From: a virus
DNA: 64,000 nt
Direction: 5' to 3' (one strand)
IMG/VR virus record: IMGVR_UViG_3300009149_000011
Location: 1-64,000 of that record
Shown here: positions 24,424 to 31,866 of the stretch, piece by piece
How positions within the stretch are numbered: position 1 is the stretch's first letter
How the letters are laid out: each line of letters starts with the position of its first letter
The notes under the pieces: model-generated
The model's database searches: none
Told to the model about the DNA's origin: nothing
The model's input: only the letters and a program-made list of their open reading frames with translations
Made by a program: the position numbers and the translations under genes

Positions 24424-24496
24424 TTGTTCCACCAGGGCTCGAACCTAGACTCTTATCGACCAAAACGATACGTGTTGCCAATTACACCATAGAACA
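24424..24496 (-). tRNA. tRNA-Gln (anticodon TTG)
   Basis: Acceptor TGTTCTA/TGGAACA, anticodon stem TATCG/CGATA, loop TTTTGGT (TTG), T arm CTAGG-TTCGAGC-CCTGG. A promoter (24504-24534) lies immediately upstream. Confidence 0.9.
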
Positions 24497-24503
24497 ATTT
24501 ATA

Positions 24504-24534
24504 CAAATGTACAAAAGTTTAATCACAAACTCAA
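24504..24534 (-). promoter_or_regulatory. Bacteroidota-type promoter for tRNAs
   Basis: Minus strand TTG (24534-24532), exactly 20 nt, TACATTTG (24511-24504). Ends 7 nt before the tRNA-Gln 5' end. Confidence 0.7.
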
Positions 24535-24570
24535 GTACGATACACAATATGTCAAATAACTATTTACTTG

Positions 24571-24645
24571 TTACCCTGGAGGGACTCAAACCCCCGACCC
24601 GATCCTTCGTAGGGAACCGCTCTAATTCAACTGAGCTACAGAGTA
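24571..24645 (-). tRNA. tRNA-Arg (anticodon ACG)
   Basis: Acceptor TACTCTG/CAGGGTA, anticodon stem GTTCC/GGATC with loop CTACGAA (ACG, presumably inosine-modified by the host), T arm GGGGG-TTTGAGT-CCCTC, A73. Confidence 0.85.
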
Positions 24646-24647
24646 AT

Positions 24648-24872
24648 TTATATTATACAATATGATTTAGCCCACTTTCTAACAGAATTATCACTAACTC
24701 CATACTTTTTACCAACTGCAACATAAGATGTATCTTTTAACATATTTTCCAGCTCTTCCTTTGAAGGTCTCTCCACTTTTCTTATGTCAAGTCTTTCCAC
24801 TCTCAAACTTCTCCCATCAATCTTTTCTATTAAACCAATACTACCTTTGCAATGAAATATGTCAAAGAACAT
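24648..24872 (-). CDS. HNH homing-endonuclease fragment (carboxyl HTH only), 74 aa
   Basis: KVERPSKEELENMLKDTSYV followed by AVGKKYGVSDNSVRKWAK is the terminal helix-turn-helix common behind HNH domains of phage homing endonucleases. The catalytic HNH part is missing, so this is a remnant wedged between two tRNA genes. The frame starts at GTTCTTTGACAT, a motif repeated near 25991 and 40911. Confidence 0.6.
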   Translation of the reverse strand: MFFDIFHCKGSIGLIEKIDGRSLRVERLDIRKVERPSKEELENMLKDTSYVAVGKKYGVSDNSVRKWAKSYCII

Positions 24873-24880
24873 TATTTTGT

Positions 24881-24953
24881 AGAGAAGATGGGATTCGAAC
24901 CCACGACCAGCTGCATATAAGGCAGTTGCTCTACCTGACCGAGCTACTTCTCC
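24881..24953 (-). tRNA. tRNA-Ile (anticodon TAT)
   Basis: Acceptor GGAGAAG/CTTCTCT, anticodon loop CTTATAT (TAT, AUA codons), T arm GTGGG-TTCGAAT-CCCAT, A73. Confidence 0.85.
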
Positions 24954-24959
24954 ATGTTG

Positions 24960-25033
24960 TTGTTCCGATCAGACTCGAACTGATAACCTCCTGGATCAAA
25001 ACCAGACGCACTACGCAATTGTGCTACGGAACA
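24960..25033 (-). tRNA. tRNA-Gln (anticodon TTG), second copy
   Basis: Acceptor TGTTCCG/CGGAACA, anticodon stem TCTGG/CCAGG, loop TTTTGAT (TTG), T arm ATCAG-TTCGAGT-CTGAT. Diverged from the 24424 copy. Confidence 0.88.
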
Positions 25034-25039
25034 ATGTTG

Positions 25040-25113
25040 TTGGAATGGAGGGTCACGATCCCTCGACCTCTGACGTATCAGATCAGCGCTCTAACCAACT
25101 GAGCTACATTCCA
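25040..25113 (-). tRNA. tRNA-Ile (anticodon GAT)
   Basis: Acceptor TGGAATG/CATTCCA, anticodon stem CTGAT/GTCAG, loop CTGATAC (GAT). The T loop reads ATCGTGA in place of the usual TTCRANY, an unusual change. Confidence 0.8.
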
Positions 25114-25121
25114 ATTTAAAC

Positions 25122-25370
25122 CTAGTCCAATTGGACTAGGGTATTTTCTTTCAAGGCTTGTCTGATCCATTTCATGAAACCAGAGGCTTTGTCTTTAGCG
25201 TTGATGGTGCCGTTTCCAATATCTTCTCTCGGTACAAAGAATTGATATGTGTTACCATCTTTTGCTTTTACATTGTAGTAAAAGAACCCCGCTCTATAGT
25301 GATCAAATTTCACCATAGTGCCTACTACTAAATTTTTTACTTGCTCATTGAACTCTTTTAAGTTTTCCAC
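25122..25370 (-). CDS. hypothetical protein, 82 aa
   Basis: Small beta-rich protein (TMVKFDHYRAGFFYYNVKA, YQFFVPREDIGNG) with a terminal amphipathic helix. Its pattern resembles short phage proteins with a single PREDIGN-type loop. No function known. Lies between tRNA-Ile and tRNA-Gly. Confidence 0.55.
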   Translation of the reverse strand: MENLKEFNEQVKNLVVGTMVKFDHYRAGFFYYNVKAKDGNTYQFFVPREDIGNGTINAKDKASGFMKWIRQALKENTLVQLD

Positions 25371-25387
25371 TTTATTAATTGTTTACG

Positions 25388-25461
25388 AGCGAAAGACGGG
25401 CTTCGAACCCGCGACCTCAACGTTGGCAACGTTGCGCTCTACCAAACTGAGCTACTATCGC
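25388..25461 (-). tRNA. tRNA-Gly (anticodon GCC)
   Basis: Acceptor GCGATAG/CTTTCGC (one mismatch), anticodon stem CAACG/CGTTG, loop TTGCCAA (GCC), T arm GCGGG-TTCGAAG-CCCGT. Confidence 0.88.
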
Positions 25462-25472
25462 GTTAATTACCT

Positions 25473-25700
25473 TTACTCTTTTAAACTCATTTGCCACTGA
25501 GTTTTTCTGTGTCGCTTCCATGATCTCTCTAGGTTATTCCATTTTGAATTCACAGTTTCCATTCCATGAGGGAAGCAATAAGGGCATCCACCCATTTTTT
25601 CGTAATTGTGAATTCTCGACATCTTAACGTTTGAGAACTTTGGCGGTAATAATGGGAATCCTTCCTCATCAATACCGAACGCTTTTTTTTCTTTTTTCAT
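25473..25700 (-). CDS. hypothetical protein with CPYC motif, 75 aa
   Basis: FGIDEEGFPLLPPKFSNVKM, then GGCPYCFPHGME and a basic tail. The CxxC plus His suggests one bound zinc ion; a thioredoxin-type active site is less likely because the fold is too short. Found between tRNA genes. Not assigned. Confidence 0.55.
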   Translation of the reverse strand: MKKEKKAFGIDEEGFPLLPPKFSNVKMSRIHNYEKMGGCPYCFPHGMETVNSKWNNLERSWKRHRKTQWQMSLKE

Positions 25701-25782
25701 CTTCTAGATTAGGTTTGGTGTTACCTAAAGAAGAAGTGTTTTAATAGTTTTTTCATTTTACATTTATTTAACATTTAACTTG

Positions 25783-25853
25783 AGCTACGAGTGGCGCTTG
25801 CATCCACGACCTCCTGAATCTATCAGGCGCTCTACTATCTGAGCTATCCTAGC
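25783..25853 (-). tRNA. tRNA-like gene with a 5-nt anticodon loop
   Basis: Acceptor GCTAGGA/TCGTAGC (one mismatch), D arm GCTC..GAGC, perfect anticodon stem CCTGA/TCAGG but loop only TAGAT, two nt short, and T loop TGCAAGC. It cannot present a normal anticodon; decayed or non-decoding. Confidence 0.4.
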
Positions 25854-26002
25854 TTATTATTTTGCTTTTGTCTCCATCTTTTACGACCAATATTTCTTTT
25901 ATCCTTACCATTTCCTGCATTTAAAATGCCATAATTAGGAGTCAATGAATGACAATTTGGACAAAGCAATCTCGGATTTTTGACCAATATTTCAAAGAAC
26001 AA
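25844..26002 (-). pseudogene. HNH endonuclease remnant (carboxyl part)
   Basis: The frame reads VKNPRLLCPNCHSLTPNYG and a basic tail. RLLCPNCHS is the zinc-binding/second half of the HNH fold in phage homing endonucleases. The first half (His-Asn) is missing and the frame enters the neighbouring tRNA genes, so it is a truncated relic. Confidence 0.55.
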
Positions 26003-26009
26003 TAGTTTG

Positions 26010-26083
26010 AGCGGGTGGACGGGATCAAACCGACTCTATTCCAACTTGGAAGGCTGGCGCACCATCACTTATGCGTCACCCGC
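26010..26083 (-). tRNA. tRNA-Gly (anticodon TCC)
   Basis: Acceptor GCGGGTG/CACCCGC, anticodon stem CCAGC/GTTGG, loop CTTCCAA (TCC), T loop TTTGATC. Confidence 0.85.
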
Positions 26084-26089
26084 TTATAT

Positions 26090-26257
26090 TTACATAGTCG
26101 AAAGCTTCTCTCTCAACTCTTTAATCTGCCTTTGGTGCGAAGCTACATTTATCTCCGCAATGTAAGAGGTTTTTTTAGTTAGTGAAGCAATCATTTCCTT
26201 CTCCAACATCTCGATTCTCTCTTCGAGCTTCTTTTTCTTTTTTTCTATTTTCCCCAT
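26090..26257 (-). CDS. small coiled-coil protein, 55 aa
   Basis: MGKIEKKKKKLEERIEMLEK continues as a second helix (INVASHQRQIKELREKLSTM). Entirely helical with heptads; likely a dimeric coiled coil. Preceded by a terminator (26263-26294), so it needs its own promoter. Function unknown. Confidence 0.5.
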   Translation of the reverse strand: MGKIEKKKKKLEERIEMLEKEMIASLTKKTSYIAEINVASHQRQIKELREKLSTM

Positions 26258-26262
26258 AACGC

Positions 26263-26294
26263 AAAAAACCCGAATCCTGTTAGGGATTCGGGTC
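26263..26294 (-). terminator. intrinsic terminator
   Basis: ACCCGAATCC and GGGATTCGGGT form a 10-11 bp stem followed on the minus strand by TTTTTT (26262-26268 read as A on the plus strand). Ends the RNA containing the 26325-26395 tRNA remnant. Confidence 0.85.
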
Positions 26295-26324
26295 TGTTTG
26301 TTTAATGTTTTTATACAATCAACT

Positions 26325-26395
26325 AGAAGACATACGAATCCCGTAAGGTGAAAATCACCTGCCCTTGGCCTTGACCAATTATGCGAGATATTATG
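26325..26395 (-). other. tRNA-Glu-like remnant
   Basis: TTGGTCAAGG (D-arm-like), GGTGATTTTCACC (anticodon hairpin with TTTC) and GGGATTCGTATG (T-loop-like) occur in tRNA order, but acceptor strands do not pair and the anticodon loop is too small. Lies between a promoter (26461) and a terminator (26263). Confidence 0.35.
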
Positions 26396-26460
26396 TTTGT
26401 CATTCTTTTCATTGTCTTTATAAATATGTAAGTTTTTCTATTATTCAAATACTAACGATA

Positions 26461-26491
26461 CAAACATACAAATTGTTTCGTTACTTGTCAA
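26461..26491 (-). promoter_or_regulatory. Bacteroidota-type promoter
   Basis: Minus strand TTG (26491-26489), exactly 20 nt, TATGTTTG (26468-26461). It lies just past the 26497 stop codon and would drive the tRNA-like region at 26325 and possibly cluster 1. Confidence 0.7.
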
Positions 26492-26496
26492 GTATT

Positions 26497-27063
26497 TTAT
26501 GATAAATCTTTAATATAATTTTCAAAAGTGCTCCTGTGAGTGAATTTAAGCCCTTCTTTTATTAAAGGAATTACCTTTTTATGTTTATCTGAAATAATTG
26601 GCCTCTCTATAAATTTTCTATTTGGATTCTCAACTCTATAGCATAACATATCGCTTAAATAAGCGCAAGCCTCTGCGACCAAATCTATTTTATCATCTGG
26701 AAACACATCTTCTAAAGCTTTTTCCATTTTCTTCTGTTTCTCAAGTATGAAATAAAATATGTATTCTATTTGCTTAGATGACATATACTTTCCATTCCTC
26801 TTGCTAACTCTTGTAACCACGGGAAGCATAACCATAGCTGTTTCTTTGTCTAAATTGGTCCCTCCGCCAATCGGTAGAGGTTTATGTGCAAATTCTGGAT
26901 CATCAGAAAATTTAGACATTAAAAAAGCCATTTTTTCCAAATTGGAGGTGGTTATACGTCTAGATTTTATATCATCTATAACATACAAAAGTCCAGACCT
27001 TTCCCAGGATAACGTAGGGTCCAGATCTGGAATTATATAAAACCTCTTTCTAGTTTTATCCAT
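26497..27063 (-). CDS. hypothetical protein, 188 aa
   Basis: Helical soluble protein, basic at both ends (MDKTRKRFYIIPDLDPTLSW; FIERPIISDKHKKVIPLIKE). A PIGGGTNLD loop at about 65 could bind phosphate but no P-loop motif is complete. Not recognised. Confidence 0.55.
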   Translation of the reverse strand: MDKTRKRFYIIPDLDPTLSWERSGLLYVIDDIKSRRITTSNLEKMAFLMSKFSDDPEFAHKPLPIGGGTNLDKETAMVMLPVVTRVSKRNGKYMSSKQIEYIFYFILEKQKKMEKALEDVFPDDKIDLVAEACAYLSDMLCYRVENPNRKFIERPIISDKHKKVIPLIKEGLKFTHRSTFENYIKDLS

Positions 27064-27104
27064 TATAGTTTTTCAATTTTCTGATCTATACCTTGCACTT
27101 TATA

Positions 27105-27983
27105 TTACTTAGCGTCTAAATGTTTCATAACAAGAGTTAACTTAGGCATCAATCTCTCAATAATATCAGCTTTAGTATGTTCTTCCGTATTTCTTTTAGG
27201 GCAAGAGAAAATCTTAGCTCCTCTGTTCCCATATTTCCCTGTATGCCTCTTATCTGATTTATACATTCTGAATCCTAATCCGTCATCAACAGAGTCTATT
27301 AGAGTAAATGCGAAATCATCGGCAAACCACCTATCTTTACTATAAGTGTATTTTACATCAGGGATTGCATCAGAAACTTCTTTTAACAAATCTGATCCAT
27401 ATAAAGGAGTGGTTTTCAAATACCTTAACACGTCTATGTTGTAGTCCCTATTCACGTAATTACCATCTGTATTAAACCAACAGAACATAATACTACTCCA
27501 TTTACCGCCTATATCCGCTTTAACGGAAATGCCATTCCATGTGGAAACTTCAACTCTATGAGTTTTACAACCCACCTTTCCAAGAGCATCATAACATTTA
27601 TTGACAGTTTCCTCACTCCCATAAACTTCTAATCTTTCATATCCATTCTTAAGAAGTCCGAAATTATAGTTCCAATAAGTCCCCACTGGATACAAAGAAT
27701 TGATCTTATCAAGAAGATCTTTCTCTCTAGCGCTAGTGTAATCCTCTTTGTCTATCGTAAAGAATTCCCCTTCAGGACTCTTGCATAGATACTGAGTTTC
27801 ACTAAGCTCTTTGTCTATAACACAGCCTTTGCCGTATCTCCATTGAGAAAAAGAATCATCATCAAGTTTTACCGCTTTGATTTTTGACACTAGATCTTCA
27901 TCATGATTTTTGAATACAGTGCGTCCACTTTCCTCAATGGTGGATACAACTGTTATATTGTTATTTTTTTCTAAAGTCTCCAT
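27105..27983 (-). CDS. hypothetical protein, 292 aa
   Basis: Mixed alpha/beta protein with CKSPEGEFFTIDKEDYTSAR, GTYWNYNFGLLKNGYE and WFNTDGNYVNRDYNIDVLRY. No known motif. It overlaps the M42 peptidase gene by one base, so the two are likely co-expressed. Confidence 0.55.
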   Translation of the reverse strand: METLEKNNNITVVSTIEESGRTVFKNHDEDLVSKIKAVKLDDDSFSQWRYGKGCVIDKELSETQYLCKSPEGEFFTIDKEDYTSAREKDLLDKINSLYPVGTYWNYNFGLLKNGYERLEVYGSEETVNKCYDALGKVGCKTHRVEVSTWNGISVKADIGGKWSSIMFCWFNTDGNYVNRDYNIDVLRYLKTTPLYGSDLLKEVSDAIPDVKYTYSKDRWFADDFAFTLIDSVDDGLGFRMYKSDKRHTGKYGNRGAKIFSCPKRNTEEHTKADIIERLMPKLTLVMKHLDAK

Positions 27984-29068
27984 TACTTAATAATCGATTT
28001 ATGATATCTAAAATCTTGACCATCCTCAATAGACAGTAATGAGTAATAAATTAACTCGATCACTGAATCAACATCTGTTATTTGAACCGTCTCTACAGAC
28101 GTGTGCATGTACTTCAATGGAAGTGATATCAATTGACATGCTACTCCTCCGTTAGACTTGTAGAACGCTTTTGTATCTGTTCCTGAGTTTCCGTTATAAG
28201 TACCTCTTTGGAATTCAATTTCATTTTCTTTAGCAACATTCAATATTTGCTTGTGTAAATTCAATTGAATATCTGCTCCTCTAAAAACCACTGGCCCTTT
28301 ACCTGATTTAGTGTCTCCAGCAAGTTTTGCATTTAAATGAGGAGTGTGAGTGTCATGACAAACATCTGTAATAATTGCAACGTCTGGTTTAATTCTATTA
28401 GCTACCATTTCGGCTCCAACTAAACCAATTTCCTCTTGCACAGCATTAACTATGTATAAAGAGAAAGGTAGCTCTACATTTGCCTTTTGAAGCTTACGAG
28501 CAACTTGAGCAATCATATATCCACCAATTCTATTATCTAAAGCTCTACTAATGTATTTACCCTTTCTTTCTTCAAACGAAGTATCATAAACCATAGGGGT
28601 TCCTACAAATATACCCATTTCTTCAACCTCTTCTTTAGAGTTGGCTTCGACATCTACGAAAAGAGTGTTTGGTTCTGGCTGTACCGCCCCTTCACCTTTT
28701 CTCTCATGTATTGCTGGCCATCCAAAATGTCCCGCAACAACCCCGTCTTCTCCAAGAATTTGAACTTTCATACCTGGAGCAATATGATGATCAGAACCAC
28801 CATTTCTAACAACAGATATAAATCCATTATCATCAATGTGATTTACCGTCCACCCAATCTCATCAGCATGAGCTTCGATGACAACTTTATAATCTTTGCC
28901 TGGATTAATAATTCCCCAAGCTGATCCATATACATCAGTGTCAACCTCATCTACAAATTGTTTAATGTAGTCAATCCAAATAGCTTGACCTTCCATTTCC
29001 ATACCCGTTGGAGACTTAGCGTTTAAATACTTTTCCAAAAACTCATTTGATTTCTTATTTTTCTTCAT
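27983..29068 (-). CDS. M42-family aminopeptidase, 361 aa
   Basis: Metal ligands of the family are in place: EAHADEIG (His), ISRALDNR (bridging Asp), VQEEIGLVG (catalytic Glu and ligand Glu), IITDVCHD (Asp) and KYMHTSVE (His). APGMKVQILGEDG belongs to the inserted dodecamer-forming domain. M42 enzymes (glutamyl aminopeptidase, TET, endoglucanase-annotated YsdC/FrvX) are cytoplasmic peptide-trimming shells with two Zn or Co ions. Very unusual on a phage-like element; it may recycle host peptides or process a viral one. Confidence 0.9.
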   Translation of the reverse strand: MKKNKKSNEFLEKYLNAKSPTGMEMEGQAIWIDYIKQFVDEVDTDVYGSAWGIINPGKDYKVVIEAHADEIGWTVNHIDDNGFISVVRNGGSDHHIAPGMKVQILGEDGVVAGHFGWPAIHERKGEGAVQPEPNTLFVDVEANSKEEVEEMGIFVGTPMVYDTSFEERKGKYISRALDNRIGGYMIAQVARKLQKANVELPFSLYIVNAVQEEIGLVGAEMVANRIKPDVAIITDVCHDTHTPHLNAKLAGDTKSGKGPVVFRGADIQLNLHKQILNVAKENEIEFQRGTYNGNSGTDTKAFYKSNGGVACQLISLPLKYMHTSVETVQITDVDSVIELIYYSLLSIEDGQDFRYHKSIIK

Positions 29069-29552
29069 CTTCTTTTAGGTTTTTACTTTTTAAAATGATT
29101 GTAACACTTGAAGGGTATACTAAATTTTCACCCATTCCTATATCAAAAAAATCACGTTCATTAGGAAAGCAATATCTAAAGCTTTCCGCGTAATCGTTCT
29201 CTTTATACATTTTTGCGGCAATCATTGGATCTCTGAGAACTTCGTTATAATACTCTCTTCCTCTTCCAATAATCTCACTAATTAAATCGTCCCCTCGCTG
29301 TCCACCCATTCCAAATAAAACGGAAGGAGAGCATTTTAACCACGCTTCATAAATAGATTCTAACATTTCTCTATGATATATTTCCAATACGGACAACATC
29401 TCTTTTGGTATATTTTGATTTTTTTTATACTTAAAAGTTAGGTGAGTCCGTATAGATTTATAGTTATCATTGACACCTTTTTTCCACCCGATTTCTTCAA
29501 CCAGATTCCAAAAAACTACATTCTCTGGACACATATAGAACACCTTTCTCAT
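29055..29552 (-). CDS. hypothetical protein, 165 aa
   Basis: Opens MRKVFYMCPENVVFWNLVEE, has VLFGMGGQRGDDLISEIIGR in the middle and a charged KNLKEDEEK tail. The opening recalls small DUF4240-like proteins, not firmly. Overlaps the peptidase start by 14 nt. Confidence 0.5.
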   Translation of the reverse strand: MRKVFYMCPENVVFWNLVEEIGWKKGVNDNYKSIRTHLTFKYKKNQNIPKEMLSVLEIYHREMLESIYEAWLKCSPSVLFGMGGQRGDDLISEIIGRGREYYNEVLRDPMIAAKMYKENDYAESFRYCFPNERDFFDIGMGENLVYPSSVTIILKSKNLKEDEEK

Positions 29553-30041
29553 TTAACTAAATTCTGTGGTATCACTTATTCTTAAACCATCAATATATTC
29601 TTCTTTATGATAATTGATAAAATGGTTACCACTAGGATTTGCTTTGTAATAACTCTCTAAATCCCACCCATCTGGATATCCCCACTCTAAAGCCATTTTA
29701 ATAAACTCATCAGACTCCAACTCTTCACCGTATTCATTTATGACTCTACCAGATTTAATGAAATCTATAAGAGTCTTTTTATCTGAGTAAAACTTGTTTT
29801 CGTGAAAATTCCAAACGAACTTCCACCCTGAAGACCTCTTTCCTAAATGGATAGACATTCCTTCTTTAAATTTATGCCATGGACTTATTTTATCCCAATC
29901 GGATTCCCATGCTCCAATAGATCGAAACCCTTCTCTTATAGAGTTTGAGTCTATAGGCATTTCATTGATATCGTCTATCAATACCTTTTTTCTTTTTAAA
30001 ACATCTTCCTCTGTAGGAATTCTGTAGTAATTTGTACCCAT
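29553..30041 (-). CDS. conserved phage-type MGTNYY protein, 162 aa
   Basis: MGTNYYRIPTEEDVL and the later IHLGKRSSGWKFVWN are the two signatures of a family of phage hypothetical proteins (MGTNYY....C..C....HIGK.S.GW.F.(F/W)), here without the usual CxxC. Function unknown. Confidence 0.65.
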   Translation of the reverse strand: MGTNYYRIPTEEDVLKRKKVLIDDINEMPIDSNSIREGFRSIGAWESDWDKISPWHKFKEGMSIHLGKRSSGWKFVWNFHENKFYSDKKTLIDFIKSGRVINEYGEELESDEFIKMALEWGYPDGWDLESYYKANPSGNHFINYHKEEYIDGLRISDTTEFS

Positions 30042-30095
30042 AAGTTAAAGTTATAGAAATTATTTGATAATAACACTTATGAAGTGATCTAAAAT

Positions 30096-30287
30096 TTATT
30101 TTTCATCAGCAAAATACCACACGGCAAAATATATCAAAAGCAAAACTTGGCTATACATAGCGCACCCTAGATAAACTAATAGGAACAAAACTCGTAGCAA
30201 AGTACTGTCAACCCCAATCTGATTAGATAATCCTCCAAGCACTCCGCCAATCCATCTGTCGTTTGTTGTTCTTTTAAATCTACTCAT
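30096..30287 (-). CDS. PspC-domain membrane protein, 63 aa
   Basis: RWIGGVLGGLSNQIGVDSTL and LRVLFLLVYLG are the classic PspC box, with one hydrophobic helix pair behind it. PspC proteins sense or buffer inner-membrane stress with PspA. PspA-like (52540) and SPFH (20966) proteins in the window suggest a membrane-maintenance theme. ATGA overlap with 30284. Confidence 0.85.
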   Translation of the reverse strand: MSRFKRTTNDRWIGGVLGGLSNQIGVDSTLLRVLFLLVYLGCAMYSQVLLLIYFAVWYFADEK

Positions 30288-30646
30288 TTCTTCATTGCTT
30301 TTCTTTTCTCTTTTAATTTCTTAACGGTATACTCCATATGATCTAACATGTCATCAAAAAACTCAGTGTGATTTTTCATCAAGTGTTCAGTATAGCTAGA
30401 ATAAGCGCTTATTTCACAAACGGTGTTACCCATGTGAACATAAGTAGTGTGTGCGTCAGCATGTTTAGGCTCTTGGCATATAGTCATATTAGCATGGCTG
30501 CCTAATCCAAATTCTTTATCTGAAGACATGTTACCTCTCATGTTTCCGCTACAAGCGTTTAAAACGTTTTTAGCAAACTCTTCTGGATGCTTTTTAATCT
30601 CATCTAAGGCATCATTCCTTATAGTTATAGTTGTTAAGAATCCCAT
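30284..30646 (-). CDS. conserved phage-type MGFLTTITIRND protein, 120 aa
   Basis: I set the start at 30646 (MGFLTTITIRNDALDEIKKH), 4 nt after the upstream stop and where the family pattern begins; a longer frame reaches 30673. NACSGNMRGN, GSHANMTICQEPKHADAHTT and VHMG contain several His and Cys residues. Uncharacterised family seen in phages. Confidence 0.6.
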   Translation of the reverse strand: MGFLTTITIRNDALDEIKKHPEEFAKNVLNACSGNMRGNMSSDKEFGLGSHANMTICQEPKHADAHTTYVHMGNTVCEISAYSSYTEHLMKNHTEFFDDMLDHMEYTVKKLKEKRKAMKK

Positions 30647-30650
30647 ATCT

Positions 30651-30962
30651 TTATATTTCGCCAGTTTCAACAAATTTTTGTAACACAGGAATTAGTTCGG
30701 CAACTTGCTCTTGCGTCAAATGCATTCTTGTACTTAATAAAACGTCTTCTGGAATAGGAAATGGAACCCAGCCTGTAGTCTCCTTTGTTTGGACTCCATG
30801 CTTAGCGGCTTGATTTGCCATTATTTTAGGGTCTGCATTATCAATGCCAAACCATATAGCATCCTCAAACGCGAGACTGCTTTTCTGCAATGAGCATTCT
30901 TGATTATATCTATCTTTAAAATTAAAGATAGAAAAACCTCTGTTCGTTTTTTCTTTTTCCAT
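30651..30962 (-). CDS. conserved phage-type hypothetical protein, 103 aa
   Basis: DRYNQECSLQKSSLAFEDAI, then WFGIDNADPKIM and LLSTRMHLTQEQVAELIPVL. This FxDxYGxxCSLQxSSxA family is a very common uncharacterised protein in phages; the motif RMHLTQEQV is its hallmark. Confidence 0.75.
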   Translation of the reverse strand: MEKEKTNRGFSIFNFKDRYNQECSLQKSSLAFEDAIWFGIDNADPKIMANQAAKHGVQTKETTGWVPFPIPEDVLLSTRMHLTQEQVAELIPVLQKFVETGEI

Positions 30963-31017
30963 AAGACGTTTTATTATATAACGTCGAAGTTAAGGAAAAT
31001 GTTGCAATAAAAAAAGT

Positions 31018-31443
31018 TTATGTTATTTGTTGAGTCTGCCCATCTTGTTGATAAGCTTTCGGGATTTCTCTTCCTTGAGGGAAAATGTATATTCCCTTCT
31101 TTTTAAGGAGAGCATTGGCTATCTGTAAAATCATGTTACCCCCAGGCATAAATTGGAAACCTAGCAAATTAAGAACTTTAACAAAATCTATGCTCTTTTC
31201 TTTAAGGAATTTGATTTCTTCCGCTGTTATTGTTTGATCTTTAAGGCATGATAAAATAATCTTAGCCGCTATAATGTTTTCAACTTTAGCTCTACCAACC
31301 GCCTTTCTAAGTTCTCCAGCTTTTTTGATTACCATCTTTTTAACATCTATCTTCTTAAGAAAATCGCTAATCTTCCCTTCATCTAAATAAAAGTCCGCAA
31401 TCTCTTCTTGGATAATCTGTTGTATTCTAGCTTCGGTAATCAT
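31018..31443 (-). CDS. hypothetical protein with IIQEEI amino motif, 141 aa
   Basis: Start taken at MITEARIQQIIQEEIADFYL (31443); the frame is open to 31467. The IIQEEIxxFYL helix also opens 41564, 42385 and 62410. A hydrophobic stretch near the end (LLGFQFMPGGNMILQIANAL) and a QGREIPKAYQ tail recall LETM1-like phage proteins, tentative. A terminator lies just upstream. Confidence 0.55.
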   Translation of the reverse strand: MITEARIQQIIQEEIADFYLDEGKISDFLKKIDVKKMVIKKAGELRKAVGRAKVENIIAAKIILSCLKDQTITAEEIKFLKEKSIDFVKVLNLLGFQFMPGGNMILQIANALLKKKGIYIFPQGREIPKAYQQDGQTQQIT

Positions 31444-31468
31444 GTCAATAAATATGACCAAAAACATA

Positions 31469-31498
31469 AAAAGCCCTCCAAAAAGGAGAGCTTTTTTA
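31469..31498 (-). terminator. intrinsic terminator of the RNase P RNA candidate
   Basis: AAAAGCTCTCC and GGAGGGCTTTTT pair with one mismatch around a T-rich loop, followed by T-run on the minus strand. It is about 12 nt 3' of the conserved CR-V segment. Confidence 0.8.
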
Positions 31499-31499
31499 A

Positions 31500-31682
31500 A
31501 TGTAAAGTGAGCTTAGCCAAGCTTCTGTTTTAATCCATCATTTGTCTGAGCCTCTACCTTGTCATTATTGCCGCGAAGGAACCCCGACTAGACTGTTATG
31601 AGTTGCACACCATGTTGCGGAAGTGTAAGCGAATTTCTTCTCCTTCCTCCTTCGGATGTGGCCTGAGCTTCCTCTTAATAAT
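31500..31682 (-). ncRNA. rnpB: minimal RNase P RNA candidate
   Basis: Conserved regions appear in order on the minus strand: CR-I GAGGAAGCTCAGGC (31674-31661), CR-II-like GTGTGCAACTCATAACAG, CR-IV-like AGACAAATGATGG, and CR-V ACAGAAGCTTGGCTAAGC (31528-31511). P4 can form with the diagnostic bulged U: AGC-(U)-CAGG with CUUG-GCU, matching AAG-(U)-CCGGG with CCCGG-CUU in cellular RNA. At about 180 nt it lacks most peripheral helices. It would mature the tRNAs encoded here, with host RnpA. Function needs testing; the conserved core is convincing. Confidence 0.65.
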
Positions 31683-31859
31683 TTACTTATTAAGCGATGA
31701 ATTCTCTTCTTTACAATTTCCCTTTAACTCTATCAATTCTTGCTTAGTCTTATTGTGACTAGTTCTCTCCGCGTGAAAGGCAAACATATACATAAGTCCA
31801 CACACTCCAGCAATTATCAAAGGAAATGTTAAAGGATTAATTTGCTTTTTATTATTCAT
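31683..31859 (-). CDS. small membrane protein, 58 aa
   Basis: MNNKKQINPLTFPLIIAGVC leads into one transmembrane helix (about 10-29), followed by a charged tail with one Cys. Ends directly upstream of the RNase P RNA candidate, which may be cut from the same transcript. Confidence 0.55.
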   Translation of the reverse strand: MNNKKQINPLTFPLIIAGVCGLMYMFAFHAERTSHNKTKQELIELKGNCKEENSSLNK

Positions 31860-31866
31860 AACTTTT

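Noticed and set aside
26759-27040. Plus-strand open frame opposite the 26497-27063 gene
   Set aside because: No ribosome-binding or family support; it mirrors the coding frame on the other strand.
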